Shown here: positions 1 through 5,967 of the stretch, piece after piece
How the letters are laid out: the number at the start of each line of letters is the position of its first letter
Numbering within the stretch: position 1 is the stretch's first letter
Origin: Candidatus Ruminimicrobiellum caprinum
GTDB lineage: Bacteria > Elusimicrobiota > Endomicrobiia > Endomicrobiales > Endomicrobiaceae
Direction: 5' to 3'
NCBI GenBank assembly: GCA_017413305.1
Contig: JAFPUA010000282.1
Span: 1 to 6,719 of the forward strand
Length of the DNA: 6,719 nt
Notes under the pieces: generated by a model
Told to the model about the DNA's origin: nothing
The model's database searches: none
The model's input: the letters and a program-made list of their open reading frames with translations, nothing else
Program-made: the position numbers and the translations under genes

Positions 1-25
1 AAACTAATCCCAATAGGAAGGAATA

Positions 26-283
26 ATGGCAGAAGAACGCGCAAAAAGAAAAACAATGCAAGGAATAGTAGTCAGCGATAAATCTTCTAAAACAAGAATT
101 GTTGCTGTTGAAAGGACAATCAAGCACCCATTATACGGTAGAATAATAAGAGTAAAATCTAAGTTCTCGGTTCACGACGAGAAAAATGAATCCAAGATGG
201 GCGATTTGGTTTCTATAATGGAATCAAGACCTATGTCAAAAACAAAAAGATGGATTTTGACATCAGTTGTAAACAAAGCATAA
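26..283 (+). CDS. rpsQ: 30S ribosomal protein S17
   Basis: This 85-residue protein is S17, a primary 16S rRNA-binding protein of the small subunit with an OB-like fold. The family signature is clear at residues 59-71 (GDLVSIMESRPMS), followed by KTKRW. The N-terminal part (MQGIVVSDKSSKTRIV) also matches the family, and the length is normal. The ATG is preceded by a purine-rich Shine-Dalgarno stretch (AGGAAGGA, 15-22). In other bacteria rpmC (L29) lies just upstream; only 25 bases are visible here, and a TAA at 5-7 could be its stop, but that cannot be shown. The gene is the first complete member of the operon, and rplN follows after 10 nt. Confidence 0.97.
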   Translation: MAEERAKRKTMQGIVVSDKSSKTRIVAVERTIKHPLYGRIIRVKSKFSVHDEKNESKMGDLVSIMESRPMSKTKRWILTSVVNKA

Positions 284-293
284 GGAAAAGACA

Positions 294-662
294 ATGATTC
301 AAGAAAGAACAATTTTAAATGTAGCAGATAATTCCGGAGCAAAGAAAGTTCGTTGCTTCAGAGTTATGAAAGGTTTAAAAAGAAGATATGCCGGCTTGGG
401 CGATGTTGTAATGGCTTCAGTTCAAGATGCTATACCTCACGCAAACATCAAGAAAGGTGATGTTGTTAAGGTAGTTATCGTTAGAACAGCTAAAGAATAT
501 CGTAGAGAAGACGGAACATATATCAAATTTGATGATAACGCAGCAGTAATCATCAATGACGAAGGAGAACCGAAAGGAACTCGTATTTTCGGACCTATAG
601 CAAGAGAATTGAGAGAAGCAAACTTTCTTAAAATTATCTCTCTTGCACCGGAAGTAATATAA
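294..662 (+). CDS. rplN: 50S ribosomal protein L14
   Basis: This 122-residue protein is L14, of exactly the usual family length. It binds 23S rRNA near the subunit interface, where with L19 it contributes to an intersubunit bridge. Visible hallmarks are the MIQ start, ADNSGA (11-16), KKGDVVKVVIVRTAKEYRR (53-71), and the conserved C-terminal block from GTYIKF (74-79) to GPIARELR (100-107). The Shine-Dalgarno AAGGA (282-286) overlaps the stop codon of rpsQ, so the two genes are probably translationally coupled. rplX follows after 27 nt. Long antisense reading frames opposite this gene are coding shadows. Confidence 0.98.
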   Translation: MIQERTILNVADNSGAKKVRCFRVMKGLKRRYAGLGDVVMASVQDAIPHANIKKGDVVKVVIVRTAKEYRREDGTYIKFDDNAAVIINDEGEPKGTRIFGPIARELREANFLKIISLAPEVI

Positions 663-689
663 CATAAGTTTTTTAACAGGATAGAAAAT

Positions 690-1001
690 ATGCTTAACAT
701 TAAGAAGAAAGATAAAGTTGTAGTTTTAGCCGGAAAGGATAAAGGCAAAGAAGGCGAAGTTTTGAAAGTTGATGCCGAGAAAGGAAGAGTAGTTGTTTCC
801 AAAATTAACTTTGTTAAAAGACACACAAAACCTACTCAAACCGATCCTGGCGGAATAAAAGAAAAAGAATCGCCGATTGCAATATCAAACGTTATGTTGA
901 TATGTCCTAAATGCAATAAACCTAACAGACCAAAGTTTGACAAATTGTCCGACGGAAAGAAAGTTAGAGTTTGCAGAAAATGCGGAGAAATAATAGTTTA
1001 G
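690..1001 (+). CDS. rplX: 50S ribosomal protein L24, zinc-ribbon-like form
   Basis: This 103-residue protein is L24, an early assembly initiator of the large subunit that binds 23S rRNA near the exit-tunnel opening. The KOW motif lies at about residues 5-27 (KKKDKVVVLAGKDKGKEGEV). It is followed by the conserved KINFVKRHTKPTQ and GGIKEKESPIAISNVML. The C-terminal part carries two CxxC pairs, CPKC at 72-75 and CRKC at 95-98, spaced like a zinc ribbon. Many bacterial L24 proteins have such cysteines, while E. coli-type L24 does not keep the full set; zinc binding is inferred. AGGA at 678-681 sits 8 nt before the ATG. rplE follows after 21 nt. Confidence 0.97.
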   Translation: MLNIKKKDKVVVLAGKDKGKEGEVLKVDAEKGRVVVSKINFVKRHTKPTQTDPGGIKEKESPIAISNVMLICPKCNKPNRPKFDKLSDGKKVRVCRKCGEIIV

Positions 1002-1022
1002 TATAAGGGAAGATAATAAATT

Positions 1023-1577
1023 ATGAATCAAGTACCCAGATTAAAAGAGTTGTATGTAAAAAATGTGATACCGGCTTTGGAAAAAGAGTTCGGTTTCAAA
1101 AATGCTAATGAAGTTCCGAAACTTTCAAAAGTAGTTGTAAATATCGGACTTTCCGAAGCAAAAGAAAATGTAAAAGTTTTAGAAACTGCCTCAGCAGAGC
1201 TTGCAGCAATTACAGGTCAGAAACCTGTTACCTGCAGAGCAAAAGCTTCAGTTTCTAACTTCAAAATAAGGCAGGGAATGCCTATCGGCGTAAAGGTTAC
1301 CTTAAGAGGAGCCATTATGTATGAATTCTTGGACAGGCTTATGAACATAGCTATGCCGAGAATCAGAGATTTCAGAGGTATCGAACCTAATAAATTCGAC
1401 GGAAGAGGAAATTTCAATATCGGTCTTACCGAACAGTATATTTTCCCTGAAATCAATGTAGAAAAATCCGATAAGGCAAGAGGTATGAATATTACCATCG
1501 TTACTACGGCTAAGAAAGATGAACATGCGAAAGCATTGCTTGAATTCTTAGGTATGCCTTTCAAGAAAAGAAAGTAA
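1023..1577 (+). CDS. rplE: 50S ribosomal protein L5
   Basis: This 184-residue protein is L5, which binds 5S rRNA in the central protuberance and contacts P-site tRNA and S13. Conserved blocks are PKLSKVVVNIGLSEA (32-46), AAITGQKPVTCRAKASVSNFKIR (61-83), GMPIGVKVTLRG (85-96), MYEFLDRL (99-106), and the C-terminal GLTEQYIFPEI (134-144) with MNITIVTTAKKDEHAKALLEFLGMPF. The length is typical. The best Shine-Dalgarno (AAGGGA, 1005-1010) lies 12 nt from the ATG, which is rather long, but no better in-frame start exists and MNQVPRLKELY matches the usual N-terminus. An 80-nt gap separates it from rpsN, the widest gap in the operon. Confidence 0.98.
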   Translation: MNQVPRLKELYVKNVIPALEKEFGFKNANEVPKLSKVVVNIGLSEAKENVKVLETASAELAAITGQKPVTCRAKASVSNFKIRQGMPIGVKVTLRGAIMYEFLDRLMNIAMPRIRDFRGIEPNKFDGRGNFNIGLTEQYIFPEINVEKSDKARGMNITIVTTAKKDEHAKALLEFLGMPFKKRK

Positions 1578-1657
1578 GTAAAAGTAGTTTTATTGAGTCG
1601 TAAACATTTGCATAGAAAGCGATGTGAAATATAAAATAAATAAATAGAGGGCTATTT

Positions 1658-1843
1658 ATGGCAACAACATCAGCAGAAGCAAAAATGCGCAAACCTCAGA
1701 AGTTTGCAACTAGGTACAGGAACAGATGTCGCCTGTGCGGAAGACCTAGAGGCTACTACAGAGATTTTGGTTTATGCAGAATATGCTTTCGTAAGCTTGC
1801 ACACAACGGAGAAATTCCGGGTGTATCAAAGTCAAGTTGGTAG
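1658..1843 (+). CDS. rpsN: 30S ribosomal protein S14, zinc-binding type (type Z)
   Basis: This 61-residue protein is the short, cysteine-containing form of S14, sometimes called rpsZ, which acts in the head of the 30S subunit. Four cysteines at 24, 27, 40 and 43 form the CxxC...CxxC zinc site (RCRLCGRP and GLCRICFRKLAHNGEIPG), and the protein ends in the typical SSW. The longer zinc-free form of about 100 residues is absent here. The Shine-Dalgarno AGAGGG lies just upstream of the ATG. The stop TAG at 1841-1843 is followed by two more in-frame TAG codons (1844-1849). It sits between rplE and rpsH, its standard spc-operon place. Confidence 0.97.
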   Translation: MATTSAEAKMRKPQKFATRYRNRCRLCGRPRGYYRDFGLCRICFRKLAHNGEIPGVSKSSW

Positions 1844-1887
1844 TAGTAGTTTGGCAGTAATTTAAAATTTAAAAGAGGTTAGGTGTA

Positions 1888-2280
1888 ATGATTACAGATC
1901 CTATATCAGACATGTTTGTCAGGATTCGCAATGCGAATGCAAAACTTCATGAAAAAGTTGATATTCCGTCTTCAAAAGTAAAAACCGAAATTGCAAGAGT
2001 TTTGAAAGAAGAAGGATATATTGCAAATTATAAACACATTGAAGATCAGAAACAAGGTGTTTTAAGAGTTTATTTGAAGTACGATAACGGTAAAGCTGTT
2101 CTTCAGGGAATTAAGAGAGTTTCCAAGCCCAGCTTGAGAATTTTTAAAGGCCACGAAGAATTACCGAAAGTTTTAGGAAGCTTCGGTATAGCAATTGTTT
2201 CTACATCAAAAGGTATGATGTCGAGCAAGAAAGCTAAAGAAGCTAAAGTCGGCGGAGAAGTAATAGGATATATTTGGTAA
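1888..2280 (+). CDS. rpsH: 30S ribosomal protein S8
   Basis: This 130-residue protein is S8, a primary binder of 16S rRNA central-domain helix 21 and, in E. coli, the translational repressor of the spc operon. The family is shown by DPISDMFVRIRNA at the N-terminus, the RVSKPSLR block (77-84), and the C-terminal signature GIAIVSTSKGMMS (100-112) running to GGEVIGYIW. Length is standard. Ahead of the ATG are AGAGG (1874-1878) and AGG (1881-1883), so the ribosome-binding site is extended. I could not find a convincing copy of the E. coli S8-binding mRNA site near rplE, so feedback control by S8 is not supported from the sequence. Confidence 0.98.
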   Translation: MITDPISDMFVRIRNANAKLHEKVDIPSSKVKTEIARVLKEEGYIANYKHIEDQKQGVLRVYLKYDNGKAVLQGIKRVSKPSLRIFKGHEELPKVLGSFGIAIVSTSKGMMSSKKAKEAKVGGEVIGYIW

Positions 2281-2303
2281 AATTATAATATTGAGGTTTT
2301 GAA

Positions 2304-2864
2304 ATGAGTCGCTTAGGAAGAAAACCAATAACAATACCTGAAAAAGTTAAGGTTGAATTAAAAAACGGAATCTTGGAAGTTTCAGGTGCTAACGGAAAAC
2401 TTTCTCAGTCTATTAACGACGAGATTAATGTAAAAATTGAAAATTCAACAGTTACTGTTGAACAGAAAAATCCTTCAAGACAGGCAAATATGCTTCAGGG
2501 TTTAATCAGAGGTCTTATCTGCAATATGATTGAGGGTGTAACAACAGGATACAAGAAAGAACTTGAACTTAACGGTTTAGGTTTTAAGGCTGTTATGAGC
2601 GGAAAACTTATCACATTAACGGTAGGTTATTCTCATACGGTTACTTTGGAAATACCTGAAGGCTTGAAAGTTGTCGTCGGTATGACACAGGACAAAGTTC
2701 CTACTTTGACTATTACCGGTTGCGATAAACAGAAAGTTGGTGCTTTTGCCGCACAAGTTCGTGCAGTAAAACCGCCAGAACCATATAAAGGTTTCGGTAT
2801 TAAATACTTCGGCGAAAAGATTATCAGAAAAGCTGGTAAAGCTGCAGCTGGAGCAAAAAAATAA
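2304..2864 (+). CDS. rplF: 50S ribosomal protein L6
   Basis: This 186-residue protein is L6, which lies near the factor-binding site and sarcin-ricin loop of the large subunit. It has the expected two repeated domains. The N-terminus MSRLGRKPITIPEKV is typical, the ELNGLGFKA block (87-95) lies at the start of the second domain, and the C-terminal rRNA-contact signature is PPEPYKGFGIKYFGEKIIRKAGK (157-179). In most L6 proteins the signature reads PEPYKGKGI; here residue 164 is Phe instead of Lys. Length is normal, with a short Ala/Lys tail. GAGG at 2293-2296 sits 7 nt ahead of the ATG. rplR follows after 35 nt. Confidence 0.98.
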   Translation: MSRLGRKPITIPEKVKVELKNGILEVSGANGKLSQSINDEINVKIENSTVTVEQKNPSRQANMLQGLIRGLICNMIEGVTTGYKKELELNGLGFKAVMSGKLITLTVGYSHTVTLEIPEGLKVVVGMTQDKVPTLTITGCDKQKVGAFAAQVRAVKPPEPYKGFGIKYFGEKIIRKAGKAAAGAKK

Positions 2865-2899
2865 GTAAGAATTAATTGATTAATAACAGAGGGTCGTAA

Positions 2900-3259
2900 A
2901 TGAAAAATCCAAAAGTAAGATTAGCATTTCGTAAAAAAAGAATAAGAAGCAAAGTCGAAGGAACAACAGAAAGACCTAGACTTAACATAAAATGCGGTCA
3001 TAAACATATTTATGCTCAAGTTATAGACGATTCTAAAGGTTTCACTTTGGCAGCTGCTTCCACATTATCTGCAGAGCTTAAAGGTTCTTTAAAATCTACA
3101 GGAAATATTGAAGCTGCAAAAGCCGTAGGTAAGCTTATCGCTCAGAAAGCTGTTGAAAAGAATATTAAGCAAGTTGTTTTTGACAGAGCAGGTAAAGCTT
3201 ATACCGGTAAAGTAAAAGCACTTGCCGACGAAGCAAGAGCAGGTGGACTTGATTTTTAA
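2900..3259 (+). CDS. rplR: 50S ribosomal protein L18
   Basis: This 119-residue protein is L18, which with L5 attaches 5S rRNA to the central protuberance. Hallmarks are the basic N-terminal segment (RLAFRKKRIRSKVEGTTERPRL), KHIYAQVIDD (35-44), LAAAST (50-55), and the C-terminal QVVFDRAGKAYTGKVKALADEAR (91-113). The middle strand reads NIKCGHKHIYAQ, where many family members have SVFRSNKHIYAQ; this is ordinary lineage variation. AGAGGG at 2888-2893 is 6 nt from the ATG. The gene ends 35 nt before the TTG start of rpsE. Confidence 0.97.
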   Translation: MKNPKVRLAFRKKRIRSKVEGTTERPRLNIKCGHKHIYAQVIDDSKGFTLAAASTLSAELKGSLKSTGNIEAAKAVGKLIAQKAVEKNIKQVVFDRAGKAYTGKVKALADEARAGGLDF

Positions 3260-3283
3260 TTAAAACTAATTATTTGTCGTTGT

Positions 3284-3290
3284 AGGGGGA
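3284..3290 (+). promoter_or_regulatory. Ribosome binding site that fixes the TTG start of rpsE
   Basis: AGGGGGA lies 4 nt before the TTG at 3295. It is the most G-rich Shine-Dalgarno in the operon and may offset the weak initiator codon. No upstream ATG or GTG in this frame is placed sensibly for translation. Confidence 0.75.
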
Positions 3291-3294
3291 AAAG

Positions 3295-3801
3295 TTGGCT
3301 GACAATAAAATAAATAAAAACGAAAATGAAAGCGGTTTAACCGAAACCGTAGTAGCTGTTAACAGAGTTGCTAAAGTTGTTAAGGGTGGAAAGAGATTTT
3401 CTTTCAATGCACTTGTAATCGTCGGCGATAAGAAAGGTAAAATCGGCTGCGGACTTGGTAAAGCTAATGAAGTTCAGGCTGCAATCAAGAAAGGCAGTGC
3501 ATATGCTCAGAAAAATATGATATCGGTTGCACTTAAAAACACATCGATACCGCACGAAATCATCGGCGTATCCGGTGCAGGAAAAGTTTTACTTAAACCT
3601 GCAGTTCCGGGAACAGGTGTTATTGCAGGCGGTCCTGTTAGAGCTGTGCTCGAAGCAGTAGGAATTTCTGACATTCTCACAAAATCTATGAGAACATCAA
3701 ATCCTTTCAATGTTGTTTATGCAACAATTGATGCTTTAAAAGGCTTGAGAACAAAAGAAGACGTTGCTAAATTAAGAAATAAAGAGGTTGCAGAAATATG
3801 A
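3295..3801 (+). CDS. rpsE: 30S ribosomal protein S5 (TTG start)
   Basis: This 168-residue protein is S5, which takes part in decoding fidelity at the 30S mRNA entry side. The N-terminal double-stranded-RNA-binding-like domain carries the signature KVVKGGKRFSFNALVIVGD (27-45) with KGKIGCGLGKANEV. The C-terminal domain shows GTGVIAGGPVRAVLEAVGI and TSNPFNVVYATIDALKG. Translation must start at the TTG at 3295: a strong AGGGGGA (3284-3290) lies 4 nt upstream, the reading MADNKI fits, and the first in-frame ATG is only at about residue 75, inside the fold. About 13 polar residues (NKINKNENES) precede the conserved core. The stop overlaps the rplO start by 4 bp, and rpmD, usually located here, is absent. 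Confidence 0.97.
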   Translation: MADNKINKNENESGLTETVVAVNRVAKVVKGGKRFSFNALVIVGDKKGKIGCGLGKANEVQAAIKKGSAYAQKNMISVALKNTSIPHEIIGVSGAGKVLLKPAVPGTGVIAGGPVRAVLEAVGISDILTKSMRTSNPFNVVYATIDALKGLRTKEDVAKLRNKEVAEI

Positions 3802-4247
3802 TAGGTCTTAATACTTTATCACCTGCACAAGGTGCAAAACATAGAAAGAAAATTGTTGGAAGAGGTGTAGGTTCAGGTATGGGCAGAGCCTCTACCAGAG
3901 GTAGCAAAGGTCAGAAGGCAAGAAGCGGCGACGGAAAAATGTCATGGTTTGAAGGCGGACAGATGTCTATCGTCAGAAGAATGCCTAAAAGAGGTTTCAG
4001 CCATGCAGCATTTCGTAAAGAGTACGAAATCGTTAATTTAAGCTCTATCGAATCTAAATTTGATGCAGGTGCGGAAATTAATGCAGAAACTTTGAAAAAC
4101 GCAGGAATAATCAAGAAAGGTAAACTTGTTAAAATTCTTGCAAACGGTGACTTAAAAAAGAATTTTACCGTTAAGGCAAATGCTTTCTCAAAGGCAGCAC
4201 AGGATAAAATTGCTAAGGCCGGCGGAAAAGCAGAAGTTGTAAAGTAA
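3798..4247 (+). CDS. rplO: 50S ribosomal protein L15
   Basis: This 149-residue protein is L15, a late-assembly 23S rRNA-binding protein. The glycine/arginine-rich N-terminal extension that threads into rRNA is clear (KKIVGRGVGSGMGRASTRGSKGQKARSG, 17-44), followed by FEGGQMSIVRRMPKRGF (51-67). The C-terminal globular part contains INAETLKNAGIIKKGKLVKILANG, as expected. The ATG overlaps the rpsE stop as ATGA (3798-3801), and its AGAGG (3783-3787) lies inside rpsE, so translation is probably coupled to rpsE. In most bacteria rpmD (about 60 codons) separates rpsE from rplO; here there is no room for it. secY follows after 25 nt. Confidence 0.98.
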   Translation: MIGLNTLSPAQGAKHRKKIVGRGVGSGMGRASTRGSKGQKARSGDGKMSWFEGGQMSIVRRMPKRGFSHAAFRKEYEIVNLSSIESKFDAGAEINAETLKNAGIIKKGKLVKILANGDLKKNFTVKANAFSKAAQDKIAKAGGKAEVVK

Positions 4248-4261
4248 TTAAATTTATATAT

Positions 4262-4265
4262 AGGG
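4262..4265 (+). promoter_or_regulatory. Ribosome binding site that decides the secY start
   Basis: The AGGG core at 4262-4265 is only 1 nt from the ATG at 4267 but 7 nt from the next in-frame ATG at 4273. Normal spacing therefore favours 4273 as the secY start, removing two residues from the longest reading. Confidence 0.65.
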
Positions 4266-4272
4266 AATGATT

Positions 4273-5616
4273 ATGTTAAAAACTTTCGGTGATATATTTA
4301 AAATTCCGCAGTTAAGAAGTAAAGTACTTTTTACACTTGCAATAATTGTTGCTTACAGAATAGGTGCAGCTGTGCCTATCCCAGGAATTAATGCAGATGC
4401 AGTCCGTTCTTTGTTTGAAGCAAATAGTAACGGTTTGCTTGGTTTTTTGGATATGTTCTCCGGTGGTGCATTAAACAGAATGTCCGTGTTTTCTATGGGT
4501 ATTATGCCTTACATCAACGCATCCATTATTATGAGCTTGATGCAGGGTGCACATGTTATTCCTTATCTTGACAGGCTTGCAAAAGAGGGCGAACAGGGAA
4601 GAAAGAAACTTACGCAGATAACAAGATATGGTACACTTATATTGGGTGCAATACAGTCTTTCGGTTTGACAATGGCTATTATGAGGATGCCTACCCCAAG
4701 TGGTATGCCTATAGTTTTAGAACCATCATTAACATGGATAGCTATGACAGTTACTACACTTGTTACAGGTACAGTTCTTATAATGTGGTTAGGTGAACAG
4801 GTTACAGAAAGAGGTATCGGTAACGGTATTCCCTTAATCATTTTCGCAGGTATTGTTGAAAGACTTCCTTCGGCATTTTTAGGTGTAGTTAAGCTTATTC
4901 AGATGGAAGAACTTTCTATCCTTTTAGCAATCGCACTCTTGGCACTTGTTTTAATTGTTTTAACTCTTGTTGTTTGGGTTGAAACAGCACAAAGAAGAAT
5001 TCCTATCAATTATGCAAAAAGAATGGTTGGCAGAAGAATGTACGGCGGTTCAACATCTTTCTTACCTATTAAGGTTGATCAGTCAGGTGTTATCGCAGTT
5101 ATCTTCGCAGTGTCTATTCTCTCTGCACCGTTAACAATTGCACAGTTCGCTCCAGATTGGACGGTTTTCGGTTTCCCCGTATCAAAGACAATTATGGACT
5201 GGTTTAACCACAGTTCATTGATGTATAATCTTATATATGCCGCACTTGTAATATTCTTCTGTTATTTCTATAACTCCATTTCTTTCAACCCGAAAGATTT
5301 GGCAGAGAATATGAAAAAGTCAGGCGGATTTGTTCCCGGAATCAGACCGGGCGATCCTACAGCAGTTTATATACAGAAAGTTTTGGAAAGAGTTACTTTA
5401 GGTGGAGCACTTTTTGTTGCATGTATCGCAGTGCTTCCGGACTATTTAAGAAATATGATGTCAGCACCTTTCTTCTTCGGTGGAACTTCGCTCCTTATCG
5501 TTGTCGGTGTATCTCTTGATACGATAGGGCAGATAGAATCTCACTTAATTATGAGACATTATGAAGGGTTTATGAAGGAAGGCAGAATTAAGGGTCGTTG
5601 GTTCAATATAAAATAA
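4273..5616 (+). CDS. secY: Preprotein translocase subunit SecY
   Basis: This is SecY, the pore-forming inner-membrane subunit of the SecYEG channel for protein export and membrane insertion. From the ATG at 4273 it has 447 residues, a normal length with about ten hydrophobic segments. Segment 1 begins near residue 17, followed by the plug-region stretch FLDMFSGGALNRMSVFSMGIMPYINASIIMSLMQ (58-91). The second signature is WLGEQVTERGIGNGIPLIIFAGIV (172-195). The cytoplasmic C5 region has FVPGIRPGDPTAVYIQKVLERVT (353-375), and TM10 is LLIVVGVSLDTIGQIESHLIMRHYEGFM. Start choice rests on Shine-Dalgarno spacing; 4267 is the alternative. It is the last gene of the operon, with a strong terminator 18 nt downstream and no adk. 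Confidence 0.98.
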   Translation: MLKTFGDIFKIPQLRSKVLFTLAIIVAYRIGAAVPIPGINADAVRSLFEANSNGLLGFLDMFSGGALNRMSVFSMGIMPYINASIIMSLMQGAHVIPYLDRLAKEGEQGRKKLTQITRYGTLILGAIQSFGLTMAIMRMPTPSGMPIVLEPSLTWIAMTVTTLVTGTVLIMWLGEQVTERGIGNGIPLIIFAGIVERLPSAFLGVVKLIQMEELSILLAIALLALVLIVLTLVVWVETAQRRIPINYAKRMVGRRMYGGSTSFLPIKVDQSGVIAVIFAVSILSAPLTIAQFAPDWTVFGFPVSKTIMDWFNHSSLMYNLIYAALVIFFCYFYNSISFNPKDLAENMKKSGGFVPGIRPGDPTAVYIQKVLERVTLGGALFVACIAVLPDYLRNMMSAPFFFGGTSLLIVVGVSLDTIGQIESHLIMRHYEGFMKEGRIKGRWFNIK

Positions 5617-5634
5617 AAATTATAATTTAAATAT

Positions 5635-5670
5635 AAAAAACAACTGATATGATTTTATCAGTTGTTTTTT
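5635..5670 (+). terminator. Intrinsic terminator of the ribosomal-protein/secY operon, probably bidirectional
   Basis: A perfect 15-bp stem (5635-5649 with 5656-5670; core CAACTGATA/TATCAGTTG) closes a 6-nt loop. It is followed by a T-rich tail, and six of the stem's own right-arm bases are T. The mirror A-tract on the left arm gives the same layout on the - strand, so it can also stop leftward transcripts. It begins 18 nt after the secY stop and is the end of the operon. Confidence 0.93.
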
Positions 5671-5692
5671 TATTATAATTTTTATTTTATTT

Positions 5693-5836
5693 ATTGCGAT
5701 CGAAATATTTTGGCTACAACTTTGAAACGCAAGCCCTCGAGTATTACACTACATACACGTCGGTCTTGCGTTTCTTCGTTTCGCTCAAAATTTTTCTAGT
5801 CGCTTAGAAATCGCAATTGTATTATGCGATTTCTAA
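5693..5836. repeat. Composite nested inverted-repeat element in the secY-pilin intergenic region
   Basis: There is no gene here. Nested complementary arms fold about 125 nt on themselves: ATTGCGAT (5693-5700) with ATCGCAAT (5810-5817); GAAATATTTTG (5702-5712) with CAAAATTTTTC (5786-5796), one mismatch; and GAAACGCAAG (5724-5733) with CTTGCGTTTC (5765-5774). The last hairpin continues inward with CGAGTAT (5738-5744) against ATACACG (5753-5759). A second, competing hairpin pairs TTAGAAATCGCA (5804-5815) with TGCGATTTCTAA (5825-5836) and reuses the outer right arm. GCGAT is thus present three times in alternating orientation. The look is that of a dispersed palindromic (REP/MITE-like) element, but only one copy is visible, so dispersal is inference. 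Confidence 0.6.
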
Positions 5837-5843
5837 TATGTTT

Positions 5844-5869
5844 GTCATTCCGCGCTTGATACGGAATCT
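5844..5869. repeat. Short TCATTCCG...CGGAAT intergenic palindrome
   Basis: ATTCCG (5847-5852) pairs with CGGAAT (5862-5867) around a CGCTTGATA centre, inside GTCATTCCG...CGGAATCT. From memory, near-identical GTCATTCCGCG-CTTGA-CGCGGAAT units are scattered between genes in many unrelated bacteria. Here the inner stem is eroded (one wobble, one mismatch), as in an old copy. No protein is encoded. Confidence 0.55.
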
Positions 5870-5879
5870 ATGTTAAATA

Positions 5880-5912
5880 TAAAAACAAGCAGAAAAGTTC
5901 TGCTTGTTTTTA
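5880..5912 (-). terminator. Intrinsic terminator of the pilin gene, probably bidirectional
   Basis: A perfect 14-bp stem (5880-5893 with 5899-5912; core AACAAGCAGA/TCTGCTTGTT) closes a 5-nt loop. On the - strand the stem ends in a run of five U followed by AUAUUUAA, a typical intrinsic terminator. It lies about 55 nt past the pilin stop. The mirror-image T-run on the + strand makes it a second barrier to secY read-through. Confidence 0.85.
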
Positions 5913-5967
5913 CTTTCAAGTGTTGCTATGTTACACTCAGAAAAAAGCATAATGATTTTATAAAATT

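Noticed and set aside
1..25. 3' end of rpmC (L29)
   Set aside because: A TAA at 5-7 could be its stop, but only one sense codon would be visible, so it cannot be supported as a feature.
437..826. 129-codon open frame on the - strand
   Set aside because: It lies opposite rplN and rplX, which are unmistakable. It has no suitable Shine-Dalgarno or family resemblance and is a by-product of their codon use.
1001..1040. S8-binding regulatory site like that of the E. coli spc operon near the rplE start
   Set aside because: I found no stem with the required internal-loop pattern, and the short AT-rich gap does not fold convincingly by eye.
1217..1564. 115-codon open frame on the - strand
   Set aside because: It is fully antisense to rplE with no recognisable domain; a coding shadow.
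4563..4841. 92-codon hydrophobic open frame on the - strand
   Set aside because: Its hydrophobicity mirrors the SecY membrane segments read in antisense; no independent evidence supports it.
5693..5912. CRISPR array
   Set aside because: The repeats are inverted and nested, not direct and regularly spaced; there are no spacers and no cas genes.
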